Source of the DNA: Planctomycetota bacterium
GTDB taxonomy: Bacteria; Planctomycetota; Phycisphaerae; UBA1845
NCBI GenBank assembly: GCA_030616775.1
Contig: JAUWWQ010000035.1
Span: 1-44,878, forward strand
DNA length: 44,878 bases
Direction: 5' to 3'
The translations under genes were made by a program, and so were the position numbers. Below the pieces are notes generated by a model. That model was not told where the DNA came from. It was given only the letters and a program-made list of their open reading frames with translations, and searched no databases. Shown piece by piece: positions 26,779 through 35,063 of the stretch. Position 1 is the stretch's first letter, and each line of letters starts with the position of its first letter.

Positions 26779-27537
26779 ATGGCTGACGGTTCGCGCATCG
26801 AGTGGACGGAGGCTACCTGGAACCCCGTGACCGGGTGTACGAAAATCAGCTCCGGATGCAAGCACTGCTATGCGGACCGTATGGCGTGCAGGCTGAAGGC
26901 AATGGGGGTGCCCCAGTACCGAAACGGGTTTGCATTGACGCTGCACTCCGACATGTTGCAGGTCCCGCTGCGCTGGAGGAAGCCAAGACTCGTTTTCGTC
27001 AATTCTATGAGCGACTTGTTTCATGAGGCTGTGCCACTCGGCTTTATCGAACGGGTGTTTGCGGTCATGGAAGGCGCTCGGCAACACACCTTTCAGGTCT
27101 TAACAAAGCGACCAGAAACGGCGCTCAGATTTGCAGGGAGTGTCCCTTGGCCACCGAATGTGTGGCTGGGAACGAGCGTCGAGAATGCGTTCTACGTTTA
27201 CCGTGTTGCGGCCCTGCGCAGAATCCCAGCCAAGGTCCGGTTTCTCTCTCTGGAACCGCTACTCGGCCCGATCCCAAGGCTTGGCCTACGTGACATACAT
27301 TGGGTCATAGTGGGTGGGGAATCGGGTCCGGGAGCCCGCCCTATGGACCCAGACTGGGCCAGACAAATCCGCGATCGCTGTCGTGCTAGCGGTGTTCCCT
27401 TTTTCTTCAAGCAATGGGGTGGCATAAACAAACTGCGCGCCGGGCGGATACTGGACGGGTGCACGTGGGACGAGATGCCGCTTCTCAGGGCGGAAAGGGA
27501 GAGCACTAATGTTCGAGTTACGACCTCCCGAAGATGA
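26779..27537 (+). CDS. Three-Cys-motif protein, DUF5131 (phage Gp37/Gp68 family)
   Basis: From ATG 26779 the protein is 252 residues, starting [20 protein letters not shown] as family members do. The three-cysteine motif [16 protein letters not shown] could hold an iron-sulfur cluster and resembles a radical SAM motif with changed spacing. Other family blocks are [51 protein letters not shown] and FFFKQWGG. It overlaps the TcmP gene by 29 bases. The pair occurs in phages and genomic islands; its biochemical role is not established as far as I know. Confidence 0.9.
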   Translation: MADGSRIEWTEATWNPVTGCTKISSGCKHCYADRMACRLKAMGVPQYRNGFALTLHSDMLQVPLRWRKPRLVFVNSMSDLFHEAVPLGFIERVFAVMEGARQHTFQVLTKRPETALRFAGSVPWPPNVWLGTSVENAFYVYRVAALRRIPAKVRFLSLEPLLGPIPRLGLRDIHWVIVGGESGPGARPMDPDWARQIRDRCRASGVPFFFKQWGGINKLRAGRILDGCTWDEMPLLRAERESTNVRVTTSRR

Positions 27538-28345
27538 CGGGTTGTACATTCCGGAACCAGTGGGTGAGTGGGCCCGGGACAAACACTATTTCCTGCGCCG
27601 TTATATCGACGCGTTTACAACCTCCATGAAGAGCAAGCCATGGTCCAGCCTACACTATATCGATCTTTTTGCGGGGGCCGGAATCGTCAGACTTCAAGAT
27701 TCTGGCGACCTGGACTGGGGTTCTCCGCTGATTGCTGCACAAACTCCGAATCCGTTCGATGGATTGCACTTCTGTGAGCTGGAACCGCACAGCTACGAGG
27801 CGCTTCGTCAACGTGTAGCTCGGATTCGTTCGGGTAGAGAGCCTCAGATACTCCACGGTGACGCGAACGAGAAAGTCGGCGACGTCGCTGCTAAGATTCC
27901 TACAGGGAGTCTTTCCCTGGCGTTTCTCGACCCGACCGGGCTACACTTAGACTTTGAAACGCTCAAGGTCCTCGCAGCGAACCGGGTCGACCTGATCATC
28001 TTCTTTCCTGACCACCTCGACGCTTTACGAAACTGCCAATACGTTTATCGTGATAATCCCAGTTCCAACTTGGACCGCGTTCTGGGGCCCGGCGCCGACT
28101 GGCGCGCAGCGCTTGACGAAGCTTCCAAGCGCCAATGGGCTCAGGTCTTGCGTAAGCTTTACTGTCAGCAAATTCAGCAGCTCGGTTACACTCATTTCGA
28201 GTTTGAACGCATATATGCAAAACGGCATCCGCTGTACCTTCTGATCTTCTGTTCGCGCCACGAGCTCGCCGCCGGACTGTGGCGTCGAGTCTCATCGACG
28301 AAACCTGACGACCAACGCACGTTTGATTTCAATGCACGGGGCTGA
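27509..28345 (+). CDS. tcmP: Three-Cys-motif partner protein TcmP
   Basis: This 278-residue protein has a methyltransferase-like Rossmann core. [13 protein letters not shown] (about 49-61) looks like a SAM-binding loop, [12 protein letters not shown] like the acidic second strand, and [17 protein letters not shown] like the catalytic-strand region of amino-methyltransferases. This is the TcmP family named for co-occurrence with the three-Cys-motif protein. Here the two genes overlap by 29 bases. A nucleic-acid modifying role for the pair is an inference. Confidence 0.88.
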   Translation: MFELRPPEDDGLYIPEPVGEWARDKHYFLRRYIDAFTTSMKSKPWSSLHYIDLFAGAGIVRLQDSGDLDWGSPLIAAQTPNPFDGLHFCELEPHSYEALRQRVARIRSGREPQILHGDANEKVGDVAAKIPTGSLSLAFLDPTGLHLDFETLKVLAANRVDLIIFFPDHLDALRNCQYVYRDNPSSNLDRVLGPGADWRAALDEASKRQWAQVLRKLYCQQIQQLGYTHFEFERIYAKRHPLYLLIFCSRHELAAGLWRRVSSTKPDDQRTFDFNARG

Positions 28346-28374
28346 CCAGCGCCGGGAGTGTTGGGTCGGCTGCC

Positions 28375-28614
28375 GTGGGGCTGTCCGGAATCTTCGTGTT
28401 GGGCGTGGTGGGTCAGAGAATCCAAGAAGTTCCACCTCTAAGGGGTAAAGGTGCGAATGGTGCTCTGGAGGCGTTGCCGACCGAGCGCCGCCGGGAATTG
28501 CAAGCGGCCAGGGAGCTGCGAAAGCAGGAGAACATCAAGCTGCGGCAACGCCTGATCCCCTGGACGCAAGCCCACACCGTGTCTTATTCGGAGGCAGCGA
28601 TTGTCTCGCTTTGA
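28375..28614 (+). CDS. Possible small protein or truncated gene end
   Basis: An open frame from GTG 28375 encodes 79 residues. The last 50 look coding: an Arg/Glu/Leu helix (ERRRELQAARELRKQENIKL) and then RQRLIPWTQAHTVSYSEAAI. No ribosome site is visible and the first 25 residues look random. This may be the tail of a decayed gene. The family is unknown. Confidence 0.3.
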   Translation: MGLSGIFVLGVVGQRIQEVPPLRGKGANGALEALPTERRRELQAARELRKQENIKLRQRLIPWTQAHTVSYSEAAIVSL

Positions 28615-28620
28615 TTGAAA

Positions 28621-29135
28621 CAAATCAGGGATTCCTCACTCCGGGCCGCAACGCCCGGCCCAGTCCCATGCTCTGGTCCTGGCCGCGCGCCCGGGCACGC
28701 CCCGGAATGCCGGACGCACTCGGCGTCCAACTCTGAGGTGCCTGAGAGTGCCTCTCGACGAGGACTTCGAGCAAGGTTTGGAGGCCGCCACCCGGGCTCG
28801 GTGCGGTAAGGGTCCGTGACAGAATCGGCGGGGGCACGAATCACATACTGGAATCGCCGATCCGGATCGGAAACGCGCACGGCGCGACGGGCTCGCCCGC
28901 TCCCTCACGGTCGCGGCTCTGATCGGGCGTACACATCCCGCCGGAAGTGTCACGGACCCGGTGCGGTGAGGGGACGGACGGCGCTCGTTGACGCACCGGA
29001 TCACATTCGATAACATGCGGTTCCTTCGGAGTTTGGAGAGTAACGTAGCTGGATGAAGGGCTCTCCCTCATGTGGTCTCTGCGTGCTCGACCGCGCGGCA
29101 CGCCGAAGTGAATGAGGAATCGAGGCTAGTACATA
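28621..29135. other. 500-bp intergenic region upstream of icd, with inverted and direct repeats
   Basis: No gene is convincing. GGGTCCGTGACA (28810-28821) and its exact complement TGTCACGGACCC (28948-28959) form a 12-bp inverted repeat 126 bases apart. GGTGCGGT(A/G)AGGG occurs twice as a direct repeat, beside each arm (about 28800 and 28961). CGCTCCCTCACGGTCGCGG (about 28900) looks like a dispersed element known to me from planctomycete genomes. Control sites of icd should be in the last 100 bases. Confidence 0.45.
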
Positions 29136-30443
29136 ATGATGTTCGAAAATCTTGTCCCACCGACGGAAGGTTCCCCGATCACCAAGACTCCCCAGGGGCT
29201 CAAGGTCCCTGATCAGCCGATCATCCCGTTCATTGAGGGTGACGGGACCGGCCCCGATATCTGGCGGGCGGCAGTGAGGGTCCTCAGCGCCGCCGTCGAA
29301 AAGGCGTACCGCGGTAAGCGGAAGATCATCTGGTTCGAGGTGTTTGCCGGGCAGAAGTCCTATGACAAGTACGGCACCTGGCTGCCGGAAGACACCGTCA
29401 ACGCGTTCAGGAACTACCTGGTCGGGATCAAAGGTCCGCTTACGACGCCGATCGGCGGCGGGTACCGTTCGCTGAACGTGACATTGCGGCAGACGTTGGA
29501 TCTATACGTCTGCCTGCGACCGGTGCGATATTTCAACGGGGTGCCCTCACCGGTGAAGCGTCCTGAACTCGTGGATATGGTCATCTTCCGCGAGAACACC
29601 GAGGACATCTATGCCGGCGTCGAGTGGGAGGCGGGAACGCCGGAGGTCAAGAAGGTCATCGCCTTCCTTCAGGATGCGATGGGCGTCAAGAATATCCGGT
29701 TCCCGGAGACGAGCGGTATCGGCATAAAGCCGGTCAGCAGCGAGGGCAGCAAGCGACTGATCCGTGCGGCCATCAACTACGCCATCGAGAACGGGCGCAA
29801 GAGTGTCACCATGGTGCACAAAGGTAACATTATGAAGTATACCGAGGGTGGGTTCCGAGATTGGGGCTACGAGCTGGCCGATGAGGAATTCGCCGACAAG
29901 ACCTATACCTGGTCGCGCTGGGGTCGGACGAAGAAGGAGAAGGGTGAAGAGGCTGCCAACGCCGAACAGGAGAAAGCACTGGTGTCCGGCAAGATCCTGT
30001 TCAAGGATGCCATTGCCGACATCACCTTGCAGCAGGTGCTGACCAGGCCGAAGGAGTTCGACGTCATCGCCACGATGAACCTCAACGGCGATTACATTTC
30101 CGACGCCCTGGCCGCTCAGGTCGGCGGCATCGGCATCGCCCCGGGCGGGAACATCAACTATGACACCGGGCACGCCATCTTCGAGGCCACCCACGGGACA
30201 GCCCCCAAGTACGCCAATCTGGACAAGGTAAATCCCGGGAGCGTGACCCTCTCCGGTGAGATGATGCTGCGGTATATGGGCTGGACAGAAGCGGCCGACC
30301 TGGTAATAAAGGGCGTGGGTAACGCCATAGGTGCAAGAGAGGTCACCTATGACTTCGAGCGACTCATGCGGGCCGAAGGCATCGACGCCAAACTGCTAAA
30401 ATGCAGCGAATTCGGCCAGGCGCTGATCAAGCATATGGGATAG
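29136..30443 (+). CDS. icd: NADP-dependent isocitrate dehydrogenase
   Basis: This 435-residue enzyme of the TCA cycle oxidises isocitrate to 2-oxoglutarate. It is of the E. coli homodimer type: [12 protein letters not shown] at the start, [13 protein letters not shown] (with the substrate-loop serine that Icd kinase targets in E. coli), [55 protein letters not shown] and the cofactor-site [10 protein letters not shown]. Length and motifs are complete. A weak leader (TAGTACATA) precedes two ATG codons, so the first residue is uncertain by one. Confidence 0.95.
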   Translation: MMFENLVPPTEGSPITKTPQGLKVPDQPIIPFIEGDGTGPDIWRAAVRVLSAAVEKAYRGKRKIIWFEVFAGQKSYDKYGTWLPEDTVNAFRNYLVGIKGPLTTPIGGGYRSLNVTLRQTLDLYVCLRPVRYFNGVPSPVKRPELVDMVIFRENTEDIYAGVEWEAGTPEVKKVIAFLQDAMGVKNIRFPETSGIGIKPVSSEGSKRLIRAAINYAIENGRKSVTMVHKGNIMKYTEGGFRDWGYELADEEFADKTYTWSRWGRTKKEKGEEAANAEQEKALVSGKILFKDAIADITLQQVLTRPKEFDVIATMNLNGDYISDALAAQVGGIGIAPGGNINYDTGHAIFEATHGTAPKYANLDKVNPGSVTLSGEMMLRYMGWTEAADLVIKGVGNAIGAREVTYDFERLMRAEGIDAKLLKCSEFGQALIKHMG

Positions 30444-30495
30444 ACACTCGTGGAGAATGCAGAACCCGGGATGTAGTCACGTCAGGAGCTAAGCC

Positions 30496-30819
30496 ATGAA
30501 GGCCGGTTTGATCTTTTCCGGTAGCGGACCCATCGTTATCTTGACCAGTCACGAGGGGCTCGAAGATCCCGCGCTGCTGAAGCGACTGGCCGTCAAGGGG
30601 ATCACCAAGTTCATCGCCTTTCCGATCCCGATTGACGTGGCCAAGGCCAAGTACGGGGTCCACTTCGACATCGTGTGTCACGATTTGCATGAGACGGACG
30701 ACCTGCGGGTGTTAGACTTTGATGGTCGACGAGCGATGGAGCTGCTGCCCTTCGACGTGCTCGGCGAGCCGATCTACCACGAAAAACCGGCGGATTCTGC
30801 CACGGGCGGCACGCCATAG
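30496..30819 (+). CDS. Small conserved cytosolic protein of unknown function
   Basis: This 107-residue protein begins KAGLIFSGSGPIVILTSHEG and continues with ITKFIAFPIPIDVAKAKYG and HETDDLRVLDFDGRRAMELL. I recognise the type as a conserved hypothetical found in several phyla but know no function. CAGGAG lies eight bases before the ATG. It follows icd by 52 bases on the same strand and may share its transcript. Confidence 0.75.
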   Translation: MKAGLIFSGSGPIVILTSHEGLEDPALLKRLAVKGITKFIAFPIPIDVAKAKYGVHFDIVCHDLHETDDLRVLDFDGRRAMELLPFDVLGEPIYHEKPADSATGGTP

Positions 30820-30921
30820 AAGCGGTCCACGAGCGTCGCTGATGCCTCTGGGCAACGTTTTTGTCGTCTGCTTCATCGTAGCCCGGGCCGTGCGACTGCT
30901 GCCGGCGTGCGGCAGGACCCA

Positions 30922-30984
30922 TGTGGGACAGGCTTTCTCCCGGCGCGCCGGGATATCTTGACCGGCTGGAAAGTCGGTCCCACA
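30922..30984 (-). repeat. Second copy of the 63-bp two-hairpin element
   Basis: This is the reverse complement of the element at 19032-19094 with a few changes. Its outer arms are TGTGGGAC and GTCCCACA and its length is the same 63 bases. It lies between the convergent small gene (ends 30819) and the symporter gene (ends 30992). No clear flanking direct repeat is visible here. As two stem-loops between convergent genes it could also end transcription from both sides. Confidence 0.8.
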
Positions 30985-30991
30985 GCTTTTA

Positions 30992-32515
30992 TTACACATT
31001 TCTCGCTGAACCGACGCGCCCAGTCCGTGGTGTTAGCAGGCTGACCACGATGTTGACGATCAAAGCGGCGATGAAGGCCAGAGGCAGGTTGTACACTTCG
31101 ATTTCGCGCTCGGCGGCCCCGTAGGTCTGTTGCCAGATGAGCGCCGTCGCAAAGCCGGTGAGCATCCCCGCCAGACATCCCGCGTATGATGCCCGTCGCC
31201 ACAGGAGAACCAGGATCATCTGCGGGCCGAAGGAAGCGCCAAGAATCGCCCAGCCATAGGTCAGCACGAACTTGTAGACCTCCTTGGGGTCGAAGAGGAC
31301 AAGCATGACTGCCCCAACGCCCAGGGCAAGAACCACAAGCCGGTTAACGACCATGTGCGACTTTTCCTTGCTCTTGGCGAACAGGCGCGCATACAGGTCG
31401 TTGGCGGCGGAGCTGGCGGCCACGACAAGCTGGCTGTCGGCCGTAGAACATATGGCGGCCAGGACCGCGGCAAGCACCACCCCGGCTAGAACACCCGGCA
31501 ACAGGTGCATGGCTGACAGGACCAGCCCAAGTTCCTTGTAGACCTCCGCGGTCTCTTCGGCCAGCATTCTCTGACCCCACGGCGCTCCCCCGGCCGTCAT
31601 GGCCCGGGCCATCAGCCCCACGGTCACCGCGCCCCAATACACCAGTAGACCCCATACAAACGAAATGACCCCACCGAGCATGGCCTCGCTTCGACTCTTT
31701 AGGGCCATGAAACGGATAAGGACGTGCGGTTGGCCGGGGTAGCCAAAATTGATCCCTAAAGCACCGTGACCAAGCAGGAAACCCAGCAGCGCCGCCCCGG
31801 CTTTGTCGGGCGTGAACCTAAGCAGCGACTCATCCGCGCCCCCTAGCTGCTCAGCGATGAAGCCGTACCCTCCCTGCGTGGCAAGCAGGTAGATCGGAAA
31901 CACAACCAGCGTACCGACCATAAGCAGTGCCTGAATGAAGTCAGTCCAACAGACCGCGCGGAAACCGCCAAGCACGGTGTAGATCAACACCACACCCGCA
32001 CCGATCAGCACGCCAATGGTATAGTCGATACTAAAGCTCACCGCGAAGGCTTTGCCGGCCGCTGCCAACTGGGCTGCGACGTACAGCAGCATGGCCACCA
32101 GAATGACGATGACGCTGAGCGTGCGCAGAAGCGGCACACGCTCGCGAAAACTGAAAGCGAAGAAGTCGGGAATGGTCAGGGCGGACAGCTCATACGATCG
32201 GTCGCGCAGCCGCCCCGCGACCACAAACCAGTTGAACAGAAATCCCAGAAGGCAACCGGGGATGATCCAGTAGGCGGACACACCGGAGGTGAATGCCAAG
32301 CCGACCAGACCCAGCGTGACCCAGCCCGATTCGCTGGAAGCAGACGCCGACAATGCGGCAAGCCAGCTACCCAGGGATCGACCCGCGAGAAAATAATCCT
32401 CGTCGCTGCGGCGGGCGAAGCGGGCCGAGTAGAGCCCGACCGCGACGATCCCAAGCGTGTAAATGGCGAAAGAGACGAAGAAAACCGTCGTGTTTACGCT
32501 GCTTGCTTCGGGCAT
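30992..32515 (-). CDS. Sodium:solute symporter, PutP-like
   Basis: This 507-residue membrane protein has about 13 transmembrane helices. It carries SSF family signatures: DYFLAGRSLGSWLAALSASAS near the start, VVLIYTVLGGFRAVCWTDFIQ in the middle and a later GYPGQPHVLIRFMA. The last two are close to proline permease PutP. It probably imports proline or a similar solute with sodium. It converges on the small conserved gene across the 63-bp repeat. Confidence 0.9.
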   Translation of the reverse strand: MPEASSVNTTVFFVSFAIYTLGIVAVGLYSARFARRSDEDYFLAGRSLGSWLAALSASASSESGWVTLGLVGLAFTSGVSAYWIIPGCLLGFLFNWFVVAGRLRDRSYELSALTIPDFFAFSFRERVPLLRTLSVIVILVAMLLYVAAQLAAAGKAFAVSFSIDYTIGVLIGAGVVLIYTVLGGFRAVCWTDFIQALLMVGTLVVFPIYLLATQGGYGFIAEQLGGADESLLRFTPDKAGAALLGFLLGHGALGINFGYPGQPHVLIRFMALKSRSEAMLGGVISFVWGLLVYWGAVTVGLMARAMTAGGAPWGQRMLAEETAEVYKELGLVLSAMHLLPGVLAGVVLAAVLAAICSTADSQLVVAASSAANDLYARLFAKSKEKSHMVVNRLVVLALGVGAVMLVLFDPKEVYKFVLTYGWAILGASFGPQMILVLLWRRASYAGCLAGMLTGFATALIWQQTYGAAEREIEVYNLPLAFIAALIVNIVVSLLTPRTGRVGSARNV

Positions 32516-32560
32516 GTGCTGCTCGCTAGGGGTGTCAACACATTATCCGTTACAACACCG

Positions 32561-32583
32561 GAGCCGCAGGCTTGAAGCCTGCG
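32561..32583 (+). repeat. Dispersed palindromic repeat, copy 4
   Basis: GAGCCGCAGGCTTGAAGCCT followed by GCG is a diverged relative of the 6121 element in which both stem arms have changed together (GCAGGC/GCCTGC), keeping the hairpin. It lies between the symporter and lipoprotein genes. Confidence 0.65.
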
Positions 32584-32618
32584 CTGGGCAGCGCGCGGCC
32601 TCGGGGCCGTGGCTCAGT

Positions 32619-33197
32619 TCAGGGTTGCGGGACGCCGTCGACGTATTCAGCCTGCCCCAGAACGTTACCCTCTTCGTCCCAGTACGTCTCGAGTCCCTGC
32701 TTCTTACCCTTAACGAACTCGACCTCCCTCCTCTTCTGGCCGTTGACGTGCCATTCGGTATACGTTCCCTGATATGCCCCGTGTTGGAAGTTTATCTCTC
32801 GGGCCTTGCGGCCGTCGGGATACCACTCGCTCCAGGTTCCGTCAGCCGCTCCGTCAACATTCCGGCCCAGGGACCAGATCTGCCCGCTCTCGTACCAGGC
32901 GGTGCGAGGTCCGTGCATAAACCCCTGCACGTAACTCACCTTCGACTTTTTCTGGCCGTTCTCCCAATAGTTGGTGAGCATGCCGTGAAGAACAAACTCG
33001 CCGTCGTCATCGAGCCGGCCTTCCGCGCGAACTCTTGCAGTTCCGTCCGGGAAGTACTCTTCGCGTATTTCAACCTGGCCGGTATCGCCAGGCTGCTGAT
33101 CGCCGACCCCGACATGCTGCTCCTTCTTGGCGGTGACACACCCTCCAATACAAAAGCACGCCAACATGACAGCCGTGCCGACACGTCGGTTCCTCAT
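32619..33197 (-). CDS. Lipoprotein with MORN_2/YwqK-type repeats
   Basis: From ATG 33197 the protein is 192 residues. MRNRRVGTAVMLACFCIGGC is a lipoprotein signal with the lipidated Cys in IGGC. About six repeats of the MORN_2 type follow, each with a Y/W-x-E/D-x-G-x-x-K/R pattern (NYWENGQKKSKV, AWYESGQIW, EWYPDGRKAREI, EWHVNGQKRREV, TYWDEEGNV). Such repeats are annotated as YwqK-like antitoxins, but in a lone exported lipoprotein a surface or binding role is likelier. An ATG at 33230 is in frame but gives a poorer signal sequence. Confidence 0.85.
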   Translation of the reverse strand: MRNRRVGTAVMLACFCIGGCVTAKKEQHVGVGDQQPGDTGQVEIREEYFPDGTARVRAEGRLDDDGEFVLHGMLTNYWENGQKKSKVSYVQGFMHGPRTAWYESGQIWSLGRNVDGAADGTWSEWYPDGRKAREINFQHGAYQGTYTEWHVNGQKRREVEFVKGKKQGLETYWDEEGNVLGQAEYVDGVPQP

Positions 33198-33687
33198 GAA
33201 TTTCGTTCTTAGTGGTGCGTTATGGTGCACGCGAGATCCTCCAACATCGTTATCTAGTTGACATAATTCGAGCCAGGTATGCCCGGTTTCGCCGGGCCGG
33301 GCCTACCCGCCCCACGGACAGGTCATCATATCGTCTTTCCAGGACGCTGCGTCAAGCGCCCCGCCGGGTAGGCGGTCGGGTGGCATGGGCAAACTTGTTT
33401 GCCCGTGCTGGGGCGTCAAGACACGGGTAAGCTGGCGCTTACCCATGCCACTGAGCTTTCTGCCACCTTTTTCGGGATGCACTGCCGGGTAGGCGGGCTG
33501 GGGATCCGGCTGTTGGTGCACCAGCCGCGATTCGGTTACAATCATTGCTCATGGTAGGCGAGGGATGGGAAGTGTCTTCCCCACCCAGTTTGGCTGACGA
33601 AGGCGGCCCAACGTGCGCTTCTGGGGACGAACGAGGGGCAGCCTGGGAGTGAAGGATTCTTCGTTTTCCTCAGAGGAGGATACGGCG
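33198..33687. other. 490-bp intergenic region made mostly of repeats
   Basis: No gene is seen. The stretch holds a composite palindromic element (33363-33496) and inverted pieces of its GCCGGGTAGG border near 33285-33312. The ribosome site of the next gene (GAGGAGG) lies at its end. Confidence 0.5.
33363..33496 (+). repeat. Composite palindromic element A, upstream of the FGE-like gene
   Basis: GCCGGGTAGGCGG occurs at 33363-33375 and 33484-33496 as direct repeats. Between them, CGGGTGGCATGGG is followed by the hairpin GGGCAAAC-TT-GTTTGCCC and then a 36-bp module (33416-33451) with the hairpin GGGTAAGC-TGGC-GCTTACCC. The 36-bp module recurs exactly at 34814-34849, on the other side of the gene. 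Confidence 0.8.
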
Positions 33688-34752
33688 ATGAACAGCGTGG
33701 CAAGATTCGCGGCAGTGGCAGCAATGGTGTTGGCCTGCGTATCGGTAGCGCAGGCGGTGGACATCGACACTGTGACCGTCGGCAGCCCGGGAAACGTAGC
33801 GGACACTCGCTACGAAACACCCGGTTACGGCGGTGTGGACTACGTGTATAACATCGGCAAGTTCGAGGTCACCGCCGGGCAGTACACGGAGTTCCTCAAC
33901 GCCGTGGCGATGACTGACACCTACGGGTTGTACAACCCGAAGATGGACAGCGAACCCAAAGGCTGCCAGATCACGCAGAACGGCAGCAGCCCGAATTTCA
34001 CGTACGACTTCAGCGGGCGTCCAAGCGGAACGGAAGCCGACTGGGCCGACCGCCCCGTGAACTACATTTCCTGGGGCGACGCGGCTCGGTTCGCCAATTG
34101 GCTGCACAACGGCCAACCGACGGGTGCCCAGGACCTCAGCACGACGGAGGACGGGTCGTACTACCTCAACGGTGCAACGAGCGACGTCGAGCTAATGGCC
34201 GTGGTCCGTAAGGTGAACGCCACTTGGGTGATTCCGTCGGAGGATGAATGGTACAAGGCGGCGTACCACTACAACGACGGCGTAACTGGCAACTACTACG
34301 ATTACCCGACATGCAGCGACAGCCGACCGGTGTCTGAACCATGCCCCGGCGGAAGTAATTCAGCGAACTACCATGACAACGGTGTCTTCGCAGTCGGGTC
34401 ACCGTTTTACAGAAACGAGGTGGGCTGCTACGTCGCCTCTGACAGCTGCTACGGCACATTCGACATGGGCGGAAACGTCTCGGAATGGACTGAGGCAATA
34501 CTCTTCGGGGTCTCCAGAGGAGCTCGGGGAGGGTCGTTCGAAGCGCACGGAGAGGACACGTTGCACGCAGCCTACCGGGCAAGCGGCAACCCGACGGTTG
34601 CGTTCAGCGTTTCCGGTTTTCGCGTCGCCGAAGTATCTGAGCAAGCTCCGGTGCCCGCTGTTTCCGAATGGGGTGTCGTCACGATGGCGTTGCTCGTGCT
34701 GACGGCGGGGACCGTGCTGCTCGCCCGGCGTCGCGCTGTGACTGCTACTTGA
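33688..34752 (+). CDS. Surface-anchored FGE-fold (SUMF1-like) protein with SEWG-type C-terminal anchor
   Basis: From ATG 33688 (GAGGAGG just upstream) the protein is 354 residues. A signal peptide ends ACVSVAQA (about 24). An FGE-sulfatase-fold domain follows: YNIGKFEVTAGQYTEFLNAV, RPVNYISWGDAARFANWLH, WVIPSEDEWYKAAYHY, FDMGGNVSEWTEAI and RGARGGSF with a final GFRVAE. The two catalytic cysteines that real formylglycine-generating enzymes carry after RGGS are absent, so it is probably a binding domain. The tail VPAVSEWGVVTMALLVL, a membrane segment and RRRA form an IPTL-CTERM-like sorting signal. The gene is flanked by two copies of a composite repeat. Confidence 0.85.
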   Translation: MNSVARFAAVAAMVLACVSVAQAVDIDTVTVGSPGNVADTRYETPGYGGVDYVYNIGKFEVTAGQYTEFLNAVAMTDTYGLYNPKMDSEPKGCQITQNGSSPNFTYDFSGRPSGTEADWADRPVNYISWGDAARFANWLHNGQPTGAQDLSTTEDGSYYLNGATSDVELMAVVRKVNATWVIPSEDEWYKAAYHYNDGVTGNYYDYPTCSDSRPVSEPCPGGSNSANYHDNGVFAVGSPFYRNEVGCYVASDSCYGTFDMGGNVSEWTEAILFGVSRGARGGSFEAHGEDTLHAAYRASGNPTVAFSVSGFRVAEVSEQAPVPAVSEWGVVTMALLVLTAGTVLLARRRAVTAT

Positions 34753-34762
34753 CACTCATGCC

Positions 34763-34864
34763 CGGGTGGCATGGGTCCCGACGTACGTCGGGATTTGCCC
34801 GTGCTGGGTGGTATCAAGACACGGGTAAGCTGGCGCTTACCCATGCCACCCACCGCCGGGTAGG
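34763..34864 (+). repeat. Composite palindromic element B, downstream of the FGE-like gene
   Basis: It has the same order as element A: CGGGTGGCATGGG, an inner hairpin, TTTGCCCGTGCTGGG, the 36-bp module (34814-34849) and GCCGGGTAGG (34855-34864). The inner hairpin is different: here it is the 16-base perfect palindrome CCCGACGTACGTCGGG (34777-34792). Confidence 0.8.
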
Positions 34865-34938
34865 GGGATTAGAGTCTTACGGTGAAACATGTGCGCCTTT
34901 TGCGCGCATCGCTTGGCGGCGGCGTAGGCGCACCTTGG

Positions 34939-34999
34939 GTAGCGGCCGGCGTCTCGCCGGCCGAGGGTCTCGTCGGCCTGCGGGGACGCAGGCCGCTAC
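34939..34999. repeat. Nested inverted repeat made of two hairpin units head to head
   Basis: GTAGCGGCCGGCGTCTCGCC begins one hairpin unit (34939-34964). The second unit, on the other strand, begins GTAGCGGCCTGCGTCCCCGC (34999 back to about 34972). Each folds alone (GGCCGGCG/CGCCGGCC and GGCCTGCG/CGCAGGCC) and the two also pair with each other. It lies between the convergent FGE-like and coiled-coil genes. Confidence 0.75.
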
Positions 35000-35063
35000 T
35001 TGGGTTGCGGGACCGCCCACATTAAGATTTGTGAATTGCCCATGCCTGGAGAGGCACCCCGAT

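Noticed and set aside
29547-30194. 215-codon minus-strand frame in icd
   Set aside because: It is contained in a complete, certain isocitrate dehydrogenase gene.
32463-33212. 249-codon plus-strand frame over the lipoprotein gene
   Set aside because: The minus strand gives a clean lipobox and MORN-like repeats, while the plus frame gives no motif.
33688-34752. Functional formylglycine-generating enzyme
   Set aside because: The fold is present but the catalytic cysteine pair after the RGGS block is absent.
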